The position numbers and the translations under genes are program-made. Below are positions 35,893-47,235 of a DNA stretch of 64,000 nucleotides, piece by piece; the first letter of the stretch is position 1; every line of letters starts with the position of its first letter. The stretch lies in NCBI GenBank assembly GCA_013350335.1, contig CM023537.1:11947884-12011883 (forward strand), read 5' to 3'. Below the pieces are notes generated by a model. That model had not been told where the DNA came from, made no database searches, and was given only the letters and a program-made list of their open reading frames with translations. Source of the DNA: Chimonanthus salicifolius. Taxonomy: Eukaryota > Streptophyta > Magnoliopsida > Laurales > Calycanthaceae.

Positions 35893-36069
35893 TGATATTG
35901 TCCTTTTTGAACTCTACCCGACCAGCACAGTTTTGCTTTAGACCTTGACCCACATGGTTAGGCTCAAAAGGACCTCACAATAGTGGAGGATTGTCCTCTC
36001 TCAAATAAAGCCCCTACAACCCAAGTTCCCAACCGATGTGGGACCTTTGGATGGAGGTGCTACAATTCA
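35893..36069. repeat. direct repeat unit 2 (possible small LTR)
   Basis: Second copy of the 35612-35784 unit, same orientation, separated by 108 bp. The LTR-short spacer-LTR layout would fit a TRIM element. The flanking 5-mers (CATTG, TCTTT) do not match, so a tandem duplication is equally possible. Confidence 0.6.
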
Positions 36070-37201
36070 TCTTTCACATTATTTTTTTTAATAATTTAAA
36101 TTCTGAATTCCAAGTTTTTTAAAATTAAATTTGTATGTTTTTTATTTTTACATTAAAGGGATGGAGCTTTGTGTTGAGCTAAGGATTAAAAGAATGGTGT
36201 TCAAAAGAGATATTTTGCATATTTTTTAATATTTTTTCTCAAAGGTCTTAACATAATTTGAGTTTGCAAAAAAGAATTCTATGACCATTCAACATGTCAC
36301 ATTTATATATTATTTGAATCTATAGAATGAAATTGACAAAGATTAAAGATATTAACTTATCTTTCTGTCTACATGTCATTAGTGTAAAATGTAAAAAAGA
36401 GACGAATGCTCTTACAACTTACTTTATGATGCCTCTGTTCATTTTTATTGGTTAACGAGATTGCGTTTAGCTTGACCCATTTTTTCAGTGGAGTTGTGTA
36501 TCATGGTTTGCAGTCGCTTTAGCACATTAAAGGCATTGTAGCTAAAGATGAAACTCTTAGACATGTGGACCTAATTTAGCTTGTCGATGATTGACTTGGT
36601 TGAATGCTCTCTGTGGCGTTGAAGGATATTTTGTGTTGAAGGATATTTTGTTTTGTAGAGCTTTGGTGGTGGATGTCTAATTTATTAAAGTTTATGTGAA
36701 ATAATAATTTGACTTCTTGTAAATTAAAGAGAGATTCTGATTTTATTTATATAGAAAAATGAAATACAAATATAGAAAGAGAACTAAATAAAAGAGGAAA
36801 ATACAATAATAACAATTGCTAATTAGAAGAACTTCAAATTAAGAAAATTTAAATTAACAATTGCATTTTATTATCCCTATAATGAGATTAGGCCTTCTCT
36901 TTCCAAAAATAAAAGCAAAGGTTTATGTTTGAATGTGGAATTTAGACAAAATCATCTCTATCGGTCCATATCTTCTAATCTCTCTAAATTTTGATTATTT
37001 TGATCTTAAAAAATAAGATTGTTTCGATCAAATCGATTTTTGTTAGACTCTAAATTCAAATATGAACCTCTCAAGTTGATTTTATCAATTAATATTTTTA
37101 TTTAATTTATAATATTATATTTATATATTATTGATTGGATGCTATTTTTTATTATATAATTCATTTAAATTATATCAACTATAAAATCTTTCCTTTATCC
37201 T
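36070..37201. other. intergenic, nothing recognised
   Basis: AT-rich, no features supportable. Confidence 0.5.
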
Positions 37202-37209
37202 TAAAATTC

Positions 37210-38754
37210 GGGAGCACTTACACACACTCAGATTTCATACCTCTACACACTCGAAAATTGGATTTTCTGGTGAAATTATGATTTTACCCCTGCGTTTCCA
37301 TTCATTCGAATGAATGTCCAGTTCATTTTGGCATTCATTCGAATGAATGCCCAAGTGTAATTTCAATTCATTCGAATGAATGGGACTGAGCAATAACAAG
37401 GAATACTGCTCAGCCCATTCATTCGAATGAATGAGCCTCATTCATTCGAATGAATAGGCCTCATTCATTCAAATGACCCATTCATTCGAATGAATGAGGC
37501 CATTCGAATGATTTAAATAATAAAATTTATTTTAAAACTTTACACTTATTTTTTAAACACTGTGTATTTTCAAAATTTCTCAAATTAAATATCCGGACTA
37601 ATTACGATAACCTGATAAAAATACTTTAAGACTTCAAGGTCTTTTGACACTCCTAAATATTTAAAACACAGTATTTTACAAATAAGGGTATCCCTAGGGT
37701 GTGCCGAAAACACATTTATGAGTGTCAAAAGATCCTTGAAGTCTTAAAGTATTTTTATCAGGTTATTTTAATTAGTCTAAATATTCAATTTGAGAAATTT
37801 TAAAAATACACAATACTTTAAAAAATAAATTTAAAATTTTAAAATAAATTTTAACTAACTACTGAAAACTGACTACGGAACGTCATTCTAATTATTCGAA
37901 TGAAATGGATGTTCAGTAGTTAGTTAAAATTTATTAAAATTTTACACTTATTTTTTAAATATTATGTATTTTCAAAATTTCTTAAATTAAATATTCGGAC
38001 TAATTACGATAACCTGATAAAAATACTTTAAGACTTCAAGGTCTTTTGACACTCCTAAATATTTAAAACACAGTATTTTACAAATAAGGGTATCCCTAGG
38101 GTGTGCCGAAAACATATTTAGGAGTATCAAAAGACCTTGAAGTCTTAAGGTATTTTTATCAAGTTATTTTAATTAGTCTAGATATTCAATTTGAGAAATT
38201 TTGGAAATACATAGTGCTTAAAAAATAACGGTCTATGTTTTAAAATATAGACAGCTATTTTTAAGCACTGTGTATTTTCAAAATTTCTTCAAATTGAATA
38301 TCTAGACTAATTAAAATAATCTAACAAAAATACCTTAAGACTTCAAGGTCTCTTGACACCCCTAAATGTGTTTTTGGCACACCCTAGGGATACCCTTATT
38401 TACAAAATACTGTGTTTTAAATATTTAGGGGTGTCAAAAGACCTTCAAGTCTTAAAGTATTTTTATCAGGTTATCGTAATTAGTCTAGATATTTAATTTG
38501 AGAAATTTTGGAAATACACAGTATTTAAAAATAAGTGTAAAATTTTAAAATAAATTTTATTATTTAAATCATTCGAATGAATGAGCTCTATTCATTCGAA
38601 TAAATTGAAATTACACTTGAATAATCATTTGAATGAATGTCAAAATAAACTAGCCATTCGAATGAATGAAAATAAAGAGATAAAATCGTAATTTGATTCA
38701 AAAATTCGATTTTGAATGTATACAGGCAGAAAATCCGGATGTCTAAGTGCTCCC
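37210..38754. mobile_element. 1.5-kb non-autonomous DNA transposon with nested hairpins
   Basis: Terminal inverted repeat GGGAGCACTTA / TAAGTGCTCCC with a perfect 8-bp duplication TAAAATTC (37202-37209 and 38755-38762). Subterminal zones (37,300-37,510 and 38,570-38,670) carry many copies of the palindrome ATTCATTCGAATGAAT or half of it. The core holds three similar hairpins (37,597-37,778, 37,999-38,179 and 38,305-38,486), each with about 80-bp arms around GACTAATT..CTTCAAGGTCTTTTGACAC. The loop contains a CCCTAGGG palindrome. No protein is encoded. The 8-bp duplication favours hAT; the GGGAGC end is less typical of hAT, so superfamily is tentative. Confidence 0.8.
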
Positions 38755-38762
38755 TAAAATTC

Positions 38763-39040
38763 ATTCCATGATAAATTATTGCAAGCTACAAACACTATCC
38801 AGGATTCCAGGCATTCCTTAAACGACATCAACAATACTCCAGTGGACTACCAATTCGAAAGGGAATCCATTAGGGTAACTATGTAATTAAATGAACTAAA
38901 TATGGTCGATTGGGATAGAGCCTAACCCAGGGTTCGAACCCAAAGTAGCCGAGTCAACCAGGGGCACTTCTGTCATTTATGCTTTATTTAATCCCCAAAT
39001 GCTCTTCTAGTTTCGCTACATTTGACTCTACCCTCTGTTA
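38763..39040 (+). promoter_or_regulatory. presumed proximal promoter of the SAC51-like gene
   Basis: Lies between the 1.5-kb transposon and the CT-rich leader. A TTTATTTAA at about 38,983 is the only TATA-like word near the expected start. Promoter role inferred from position. Confidence 0.35.
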
Positions 39041-41385
39041 CCTTCTCTCTCTCTCTCTCTCTCTCTCAGCTGTCGGTTAGGGTTTTCTCTCCCTGCGATT
39101 CTCTTCAAGGCTTCTGAAATTTCTCTTTGGGATTTCGAGATCTGCCTGAGCGAAAATTTCACTGTAAGTTTCTAGATCCTTGATTCTTTCTTTGGTTTCT
39201 CCTTGAAAAATAAGAGAATCTCACTGTAAGTTTCAGATCGTCGAATCTTTCTGTTTTCCTACTCAATGTACAGTTCGATTTATCGATTGCTGTTTATCTT
39301 CATGGAAGTGAAAGTACCTTTTGTGTAGAAAATAATCGTTTTTACTTTTCAGAAAAGAAAAAGAACGACAATCGTTTTCACTTGCAAATAGAAATGTTTT
39401 AAGCTCTGTTTTAACGTTTGGATATGTGGAAATGGAAAATAACAATATTTGGCTAAAATTGGAAAATTGGTTGATTTTTCGAGAGTAAAATGATTTGTGA
39501 GCCATGGATATTGAAGGGTATAAAAGATGGTTATCCTACAGGAGAATGCTTCTCTTCAAAATGCATCCAACGGTATATCGTAGCCTTGTTTTTCCTGTAA
39601 AAATTAGTTTCTTTTACCATGTATCCAATCGGAAGAAAAACGTTTCTATTTGTAGTAGTTAAAAGAAGAGAATATTCGAGGAACTTACTTTCCTTTCCAT
39701 ACTTAAGTGTCGAGCAATTTTTTGTTGTTAAAATATGGTTATTTTTCTAGGAAAGAACTTTCCTTTCCATGTATGCAAATGGAGTATTGTAAGATTTAGT
39801 AAAAATGATTATTAGTTTTCTGGAAAGTGCCTTCCTTTTTATGCATCCAAGCAGCTTTGTAAGTTTCAAGGTGTCTTTGAAGTCTAGAATTATTGGTTGG
39901 ATCTAAGATGTTGTTCCGATTGTGCAGGGTTTTTCTGTTGATAAAGGTTACAGTATGCGGTGGTTGAGTCTTTCTGTTGACGTATACCGGAAAGTTGTAT
40001 CTTTGAACTTGTACTGCAGAGTTATTCTATAATTCTCTCATTCTTACAAATAATTCAATAGTAGGTTTTGATTTTGTGCTCATCTTTCCTTTCACAATCC
40101 ATGGCAACGAAGACCTTTGTCCTGGTTCCTTGCTACATTCTCTGGATCATCTGAAATAAGAATCCACACCTTTTTCTGTCTGAATTATTCTCCTTTTGAG
40201 CTGCTTTTGTTTCTTCTTTCGACTGCTCCCAGTTTGTTTTTGGGCTTCGTAGTATTTAGTTTGTGAGTGGGATTAAGGGTATTAATTGGAGGCTGTCAAC
40301 GGAGTTATGGTGTGCCAAGCAGCGAGCCAGACAAGATTCCGGGCATTGAAACATGAGAATGGGATTGCAGGGAGTGCGACTATTATAGTTAGAGTTATAG
40401 CATGCTTTCAACCATTACAGGATTGCCAGGTATGTTCTTGATTTCTTAGAATGTTCATTGATTATTTTGCATTCAATGATACACTTCTGTTGTTCTTACA
40501 TGGCTTCTTTTTGTTGCATCTCAGGCTGAGTACTTTCGACATCTGCTCAAACCTGTTACGTAGATTGTTTTGTTTTTTTCTGTTGTTGAATTAAGCTGGA
40601 GTTTGTAGTTTTTGGAAGAGGCTGTTGGTGTTGCTGTGAGCAGTTGAACGTTGACAATATCTGTTGGTATGTTTTGTAATGTCTCTATTCACTGAATTTC
40701 AGTGTGTGCAGAATTCTATCAAATAGTATAGACTTTTTAGTAACTTTATGTGGTATTGAATTTTTGAATGATCCTTATTCAATGAAGGAATTCCAAGGTA
40801 CCAAACAGGCCCTTTGGGAGGTTTTGTTTGGGTGGCTTCATGGCCTAAGAAATTCAGTGGGTGCAAATGATTGTCATTACACCCATCTGGAGGCGGGTTA
40901 AGTTCCTGTGGTCGAGAATGTAATTTGTAGAAAGGATTTACAAGTGAACATCAAAATTGCAAGTGGATGGAAAATGATGGTGATGGATCTTCACCTTTGC
41001 CTCAAGAAATTGAGTTCTAGTGTATTGTAGAAAAATTGATGGTCGGTTAACCCTATTGACCACAAGAAGCCATTTCCCTTCTCTACATAGTTTGCCAAAT
41101 GTTTCTTCGAGGCCTTTTTGTTTTCAACATGAATTGTACACGTTACTGCTTTTGTTTGGGTGTTGAAGGAAGGGAAATGGCAACTAGCCTGCTATGGTTC
41201 ATTTTCTTTACATTGGAGATGCATCCATTCTGCCTATCCATTCCTCTTGCTACTCAGGGTGCATGCAAAAGCATTTTCCGAAAAACGTTGCATTCAAAAG
41301 CTTCTGAATGGCATAAGTTGTGGGACTGATGAGGATTCTTTGTTTTCTTCATTGGGCAGGTGATTGCTTTGGGCATTCTGGTTGA
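39041..41385 (+). promoter_or_regulatory. long, intron-containing 5' leader of the SAC51-like gene
   Basis: Begins with a (TC)n tract (39044-39067) and a telo-box TTAGGGTTT (39077-39085), both common at plant transcription starts. A good donor (GTAAGTTT at 39164) and acceptor (TGTGCAG ending 39927) suggest a first intron. A second, 95-nt intron (40430-40524) splits the conserved uORF. A GTATGT donor at 40667 with a GGGCAG acceptor ending 41359 suggests a third. Long leaders with a conserved uORF are the rule in the SAC51 family. Exon borders other than those of the uORF intron are inferred. Confidence 0.6.
40307..40563 (+). CDS. conserved upstream ORF of the SAC51 family (53 aa), split by an intron
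   Basis: Exon a 40307-40429 encodes 41 residues starting MVCQAASQTRFRALKHE; exon b 40525-40563 encodes AEYFRHLLKPVT and the TAG stop. The join at CAG|GTATGT..CTCAG|GCT is in phase. I recognise this as the peptide uORF that precedes SAC51 and SACL genes. In Arabidopsis it represses translation of the main bHLH ORF, and thermospermine relieves the repression. The peptide shows no break, and its sequence agrees with the family pattern through the C-terminal HLLKPVT, the most conserved part. It lies about 820 nt (unspliced) ahead of the main start. Confidence 0.95.
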
Positions 41386-42412
41386 ATGGGAAAGGAGAGT
41401 GGATCTTGGCTAAATTGGCAGCATTATCAATGGCAACCACCCAATCTGAACTATGAGAGCATTTCACTCAATCCAGACCAACAAAGTGTTGCTTATCCAA
41501 CAGCATACCCGAAGTATGCGAACCCTTGCATTTGCTCTGTTCCTTCAAGCTTAACTGCTGCGGGCTTTGCTATGCCTGATGATTCTAAGGTGAAATCATA
41601 TTGTGGAGATGAACTGCAAGCACGGTTTTCCTGTTACCCCGAGCAAACTCCTACTCGAACTGAAAAAGCTGTTTCTGGAAAGAAGCTTTATGTTTCTCCA
41701 AGTGGTGAGCCTGTGCCTCATCAGAGGCAATTCCTTGTTTTTGATCAGTCGGGAAACCGAACGAGCTTGGTTTTCAGTTCTATTGGGCTTCCCATCCAAA
41801 ACCCATACTCTTCAAACCCAAAGCCAATTGATGCTAATGGGTCTTATCTAGAGCCACAGGTAAACATAGATACTCTTGTCCAGGAGTCTGTCAGGAAGGC
41901 AAGCTGGTATGGATTGGATGAAATGCATGCAGACAATGGTTCTGGTGGGACAGGAAGTGAGATGCATGAAGATACAGAAGAAATCAACGCGTTACTATAT
42001 TCAGACGAAGAAGAAGAAGATGAAGAAGAAACTAGTACTGGACATTCTCCCAGTGAAATGGACTGGGTGTAAGAAGAAGGAAGTGAATGATGATGCAGAG
42101 GTTGCCAGCTCTGTCACACCAATTAAACGCAAGAGGATTGAAGACGAACATGACCCATCACTGGTGGACACAGCGAGTTCAGTGAAAGAGTTGGATCGCG
42201 AGGATGACAATCATGCAAGCTGCATGAAGGGTGGGGTTTCAGTGTCTTCAGTGGGAGAAGATTCAGCAGCTAGCAAGAGGTTGAGGAGGCAAAGGATACG
42301 CGAGACTGTGTGCCTTCTGAGGAACATAATTCCAGGTGGGAAGGGCAAGGATGCCATTTTGGTTCTTGACGAAGCAATTCAATATCTGAAATCTATGAAG
42401 GCTGACTTCTGA
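41386..42412 (+). CDS. SAC51: SAC51-like bHLH transcription regulator, main ORF with apparent -1 base frameshift
   Basis: From ATG 41386 the frame encodes 228 residues: an N-terminus MGKESGSWLNWQHYQWQPPN, the DQSGNRTSLVFSS block, SEMHEDTEEINALLYS, an acidic run and TSTGHSPS, all typical of the SAC51/bHLH143-145 group. It then stops at TAA 42070-42072. The C-terminal half continues in the next frame: KKEVNDDAEVASS, PIKRKR, and the bHLH at about 42,270-42,409 with RIRETVCLLRNIIPGG and KGKDAILVLDEAIQYLKSM, ending at TGA 42410-42412. One extra base near 42058-42061 explains the shift. The family's main ORF is normally uninterrupted, and no plausible intron covers the site. Either a real lesion that removes the bHLH, or a sequencing error. 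The basic region looks weak, as in SAC51 proteins. Confidence 0.85.
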
Positions 42413-42850
42413 AGTACTCAGACCTGCTGCTTCGATGTGGTAGTAGTAACAGTAGATCAATAACAGTAGCTGGTGGGGTTGGGTGAGGCTTGATTGGGGC
42501 CTGGTGTGCAGGATAAGAGTTGGAATGGAATGATTAAAGCAGAAATGAATATGAATAGTCTTAGTGCTTTTGTTTGGATTCGTGTAAAAAGGTATTATAT
42601 TATAGTGGAGGCTAATAAAGGAGGGGGAGGGAGGGAGAGAGTAGAAAAGAGAAGGGGTGGGTTTGGTATGTGCTGTTGTTGACTGGTAGAATGATTTTGG
42701 GGCTTTTGAGGGCTGTATGGCATGCGTGGGTGGGGGTGGATTGCACGCGCGTTTACTTGGTTGGGATGGATGCATTGATAATTGATACTCCTTGCCTTAC
42801 TTTCCAACGCTCAATTTGCTAAATGCCTTGTTCATAATAAAAAGCACTCA
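42413..42850 (+). terminator. 3' UTR of the SAC51-like gene with poly(A) signal
   Basis: Non-coding sequence after the bHLH frame. AATAAA at 42836-42841 is the best near-upstream polyadenylation element. Minus-strand ORFs here are low-complexity. Confidence 0.5.
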
Positions 42851-43313
42851 CTCAACTGAGTACATGACTGGCTCATTGTTGAAGGATTGAACCCAATGAA
42901 TGGATTGTCGACATTAAACCATCTCAAGCTGGGATTTTGTGGGTGTACGTATTATGCCTCTGCAATATATGGTCATGTATTAAGTATGTTATTGTCTGGA
43001 TTTTGTCAGTCGTTTGATAAACTATGTACTGTTGTTTTTTATGTGTTTTTATTTTGTACATAATTACATGTGCTTCACATATTTTGTGGTAAGGCATGTT
43101 GTCAAATGCGCAGACCACGTATCTCAAGACTGGTAAAGTCAAACTGCGTTTGGCTGAGGAGAGAGTTTTCAAGGAGATTCTCTCGGTTGAGAGATTCTTT
43201 TGTCAAAGAGTTTCTCTTGTATTTTCTTTGGTAATGTCGGGGAAGAAAAAGTATCGATCCGAGAATAGTAGAGAAGCAAGTGGTAACTCAGCCTGCTAAA
43301 TGAATATCATCCG
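42851..43313. other. intergenic, nothing recognised
   Basis: No gene or repeat identified. Confidence 0.45.
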
Positions 43314-43322
43314 TAATTTGAA

Positions 43323-43418
43323 GGGTATTGATATTTACACCATTAAAATTATTTTATTCCTAGTAAAGTTTGAAAAATGCGTTAGTCTTGTACTTTCGTA
43401 GTGTAAATATCAATACCC
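43323..43418. mobile_element. 96-bp MITE with 9-bp duplication, Mutator-like
   Basis: Perfect 18-bp terminal inverted repeat GGGTATTGATATTTACAC / GTGTAAATATCAATACCC, flanked by a perfect 9-bp direct repeat TAATTTGAA (43314-43322 and 43419-43427). Nine-base duplications are the mark of Mutator-like elements. The unspoiled ends suggest a fairly recent insertion downstream of the SAC51-like gene. Confidence 0.85.
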
Positions 43419-43427
43419 TAATTTGAA

Positions 43428-45707
43428 TGGTGGACAAGTTTTACAATCATTTATCTTGGAAATCTCATGGAATGATAACGACCAAGCGAGTCCTTTCAAA
43501 TATTTGTAAAGTTGATGAAGACCCAATTCTCTCTTCAGCAGGTCCACTCTCAGGGGATCGAGATTCCAATTAGATGGGTGGTTCATCCATTCGGGCTTGT
43601 GGTTCATATTGCTGTTTAAATGCTGGCAAGCATCAGTGATTCATCTGGGAGAGTTTCTAGATGGGGGGACCACATCAGGGTTTTAGAAATTGGCTGAATC
43701 TGAGTCAATTTGGCCAATAAGAAGAAACTTAAAGAGTAAAGGCGCCTTTATGCAGAGAGATTAGATTAGTCCTATAATCTAATCACCTTATACTATTTCA
43801 CTATAGTTAAATCCGATTGGCTCTAGTGATTCTCCTATTTTCTCCTTTACCAAGATTGTTCTCCCGTTAAACTTTAAAAGCTGACAAGTATTATTTGATT
43901 TGATTTTTTTGACGTAGAAAGAGGTAAGATCTCAAAAATTCTGTCATTGGTTTGCAAGTAGAAAGTAAGGAAAGTGTGATCCAAAGTGCAGCAGCAGGCA
44001 CAGGTGTTGAGTACATGAAGCATGGGGTCCCGACGTGGGGTTACGCTGCACAACACAAATTTCACCAATCCGATTCTAATTTGGTGCTTTGGGCTGGACT
44101 GGGCCAGACTACCTCACTTTTCTCCTCTGGAAAGCGGCATCATTCACGGTACCCTGTTAGGCTGTTACACAATCAAATCCAGAAGGCCCACATGATCCTG
44201 GCCCATCTGTCAGCTGGGGAGTGACCAGTGCATGAAGAAACAATGCTGAATTGTTCACGATCAAATCAGGATTAAAGGACTAATTTCGTATTTGAGGTTT
44301 GTGGATGATTTAAAGGATAAGTTTCACCTTTTAATCTACTAGCAATAATCTAAAGCAAGAAAGTAAAGAGCTAATCTTGAAATTTCTTATTTTAATTTAA
44401 AATATGCTGCTTTTCAACTAGGGCATTTACTTTTGTAATCTCATATCAAACAATTTTAGCACATCTCTAACCTAAACGGGTTGATCTAATCCTAAAAAAC
44501 ATAATAGGTTCATTGGACTTATCTCATGCATTAATCACTTATTAAATAGATCGGTCCAACATTAATATTCAATCAAATTTAAATGAGTCAACTCAACTCA
44601 GTGATTTTATTAAAAATTATACAAAAATTAAATAAGTCAATCTAACCTCACCCATCTATTAAAAGGTTGATCATAAAAATGCGACACATTGAGTTGATTC
44701 TCGAGTTTGTAATTTGTATACCATTGAACAGAAGCAGCTGCCTCATAATTCACACTACCCATCATCTCTAGAGGAAAAAAAAAGATCGTAATTGTAAGAA
44801 ATTTTGATGACCAAGTGGTGATTGCCGAAATCTTATATACATACATCGTTGAATCTTACAGTTTAAGATGTAATTTAGATTTGAATTCTACAATTTGAGT
44901 AAAAAGTTTTTTGATAATAGAAACTCCGAAAAATCAAATTCTTAATCCTTGCGATTACTATTAAGAAAAGAAAGATAACATTAATTTTACTGAAGAAATT
45001 AGGTACTCAAAAGTAAAACCAACATGAAATTGTTATTCTAAATGCAATGATTTACGTAATTAATTGATATTCACAATTAAATGCAATGAAAACAATCATA
45101 TGCATGCGTGAAATTTAAATCCGACACTAATTCAATTCGACATTCAATGAACCTTTTAAAACTAATTAGGATAAGAAATTATAATTCAATTAGAAATTAC
45201 GAGGCATGCAAGATATGAATTAATTCACAATGCAATTAAACTTCAATAATTAAAATTAAATTAAATTGAAATACAAACTCTAAATTAATTAACTAAGAAC
45301 AAAACTAGAGTTAGGAGATTCTAAACAAAGCTTAAAGTTTCAAATAAATTCAACTGAACTGCTTCTTTTACTAAAACATTAAAAGAGAGAAAAAAATCAA
45401 CCGCCCCTTCGGTCGTTTTCTTCCTCTCCTTACTTATTCCTTTCCAAACTGGTTTCGAAGGTCCACCCAGCCCAGGCGTTCTTGGTGGGCTATACATGCT
45501 GGTAGTCTGACACGCCTACAACTTATGACTTTTAACTGGGCCCTTTGAAGACAGCGAACGGGCTGGGTCAATTGGGCTTTGAGGGCCAAAATTTGCTTAA
45601 GTGAATAGCGGGCCATCACAAAAGAGCAGCATGAGATCACTCCTCTCTGGCTCTCTCCATGACTCTAAGACACAAAACAGCACGCTTTCTCTCTCCTTTG
45701 TGCAGGG
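43428..45707. other. intergenic, nothing recognised
   Basis: Short ORFs only (for example 43952-44224, 90 codons, no domain). AT-rich in the second half. Confidence 0.45.
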
Positions 45708-45715
45708 GCCGTGTA

Positions 45716-45833
45716 CAAGGGTACAAAAATCACGAGTACCGAGATATTGGCTTCTCTCCCTCCCTCTAAATTTTTTTAGACAAATATCAACCGTATAAAT
45801 ATCTATTGGTCGATATCTCGTCAGTACGACCAA
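45716..45833. mobile_element. hAT MITE, TATCGGCCGATA family, copy 7 (decayed)
   Basis: Starts CAAGGGTACAAAAATCACG, the family left end, and contains GGTCGATATCTCGTCAGTACG towards the right. Flanking octamers agree only over GTGTA. Boundaries approximate. Confidence 0.45.
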
Positions 45834-46000
45834 TACTATTGTGTATAAGAAAGCCACAACAGTGGCTTTTGGTTGTGAGTGCCGGAGCACAAAATGGAAG
45901 CTGGGCTCATCATATTAATGCGTGTTATAGCAGTGTGTCAGGTTATCATATAATCCACATCTAGGAATGGTCTAGTTCCTACAAAATTTGGATAATCATT

Positions 46001-46362
46001 GGGCTGTGTTTGGATGGGGGTAAGAGGGGGTAACCTCCTGTTACCCCTTATTACTCTCGTTTGATAACAAAAGGGTGGAGGTAAAAATTCAAATTTTTAC
46101 CTCTCTCATCACCATTTTGAATACCCCATGGGGCTTGGAGTATTCACTCTTATAAAATTTATTATAAAATTATTAATATATTATGTTACCTCTGCTAATA
46201 GGTACCAAACAAGATATTTTATCCTTAGAGTAAATTCTTACTTTACCACTTTAATTACCAAAGAAGATAAGGGTAACTCTTTTTCAAATGTGACCCCTGC
46301 TCAAAGGTGACCCCTGTTCAGGGGTAACCCTTATAAAAGTTACCCTCATCCAAACGCAGCGC
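46001..46362. mobile_element. GGGCTGYGTTTGGATG MITE, full length
   Basis: The left terminus GGGCTGTGTTTGGATGGGGG and the right terminus, reverse complement GCGCTGCGTTTGGATGAGGG, form an inverted repeat continued by TTACCCC / GGGGTAA blocks. 362 bp, non-coding. Flanking bases do not give a clear duplication, so the superfamily (PIF/Harbinger or hAT) is open. Related to 11,797-12,832. Confidence 0.75.
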
Positions 46363-47040
46363 AAGTAGTCAGTAATGAAGCTACATACATTATGGCAGCA
46401 CCATTCATCCAAGAGAAAAGAGAAAAGTCCCTATTTACAATGCATAAGTAGTGTTTGATATAATGCAACAGTGAAATTTCGGTTTCTGATTCACTAAAAA
46501 ATGGACCCCTGCCTTTCCAATATCAAAATTCACAACATCATTGGCCAAAGTGTGTTTGGAAGTTTCAAAAAAAAAAAAAATGAATAAGAAGTTCATGATG
46601 GGCCCTCTCTCGAATATAAAACTAGACCATGCTTAATAAGAAAAACCCATGTTAGAAGAAAAGAAGAGGAAGAAACCTAATACAGTAAAACTTGTGGGCT
46701 TAGAACATTTGTCTTAGATTTATTCGATTGGATCACACGGCAGGCCTTTAGACAACTGTAAGCCCACACATTCCCATCTAGCTATCAGGGTGGATTGTCT
46801 TGGCTCATCTCAAAGCTTAAAAGTCCATCCATATATCTAACATTCTAACCTCAGTGGGCTGGGCTTCGCTCAGGTTTGATCATGTCTAGCCTATTCGATA
46901 TGTAGAAGTGGAGCGAGCACTCTATAGGTTCAAAAACTCAAAAATTGGACTCATCTTGAAATCATATTGAGTTTTTCAAATTGATTTGAAAAAACTTGGT
47001 TAAACTTATTGAATCATTCGACTCAAAGTTTTATTAAATT
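46363..47040. other. intergenic, nothing recognised
   Basis: No coding or repeat structure supportable. Confidence 0.45.
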
Positions 47041-47049
47041 GACCCAACG

Positions 47050-47235
47050 TTGGGTAGATCAACTGCTTACTTTTTGTTTCAGGAAGTGGAAGGTCACTAG
47101 TTCGAGTCCCAACGGCGTTAACCGGTGGCGTCCTGTGTAGGTGTGAAGCGTTCTCTCAAAAGGTTTTGAGTGGTTGGTGCCAAAGGCGTTACTTGGAGTA
47201 GGTTCAGGAGTTTCCCCTCAGTCTTAAAAAAAAAG
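47050..47235 (+). mobile_element. tRNA-derived SINE
   Basis: B box ACTAGTTCGAGTCCC (47096-47110) with a weaker A-box region (GGGTAGATCAACTGC) about 40 bp earlier, a unique body and an A9 tail ending near 47235. Size and layout fit a plant SINE. Confidence 0.55.

Noticed and set aside
37300..37505. CRISPR-like array (regular ATTCATTCGAATGAAT units)
   Set aside because: Units are palindromic, irregularly spaced, and lie inside a plant transposon with TSD; CRISPR does not apply to a nuclear plant genome.
40704..40901. 65-codon ORF in the SAC51-like leader as a further uORF
   Set aside because: It probably falls in an intron (donor 40667, acceptor 41359) and has no recognisable conserved sequence.
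42067..42180. An intron in place of the SAC51-like frameshift (donor-like GTGTAAG)
   Set aside because: Acceptors that restore frame would give an intron far too short, or would remove family-conserved residues such as EVASS; the family main ORF is normally uninterrupted.
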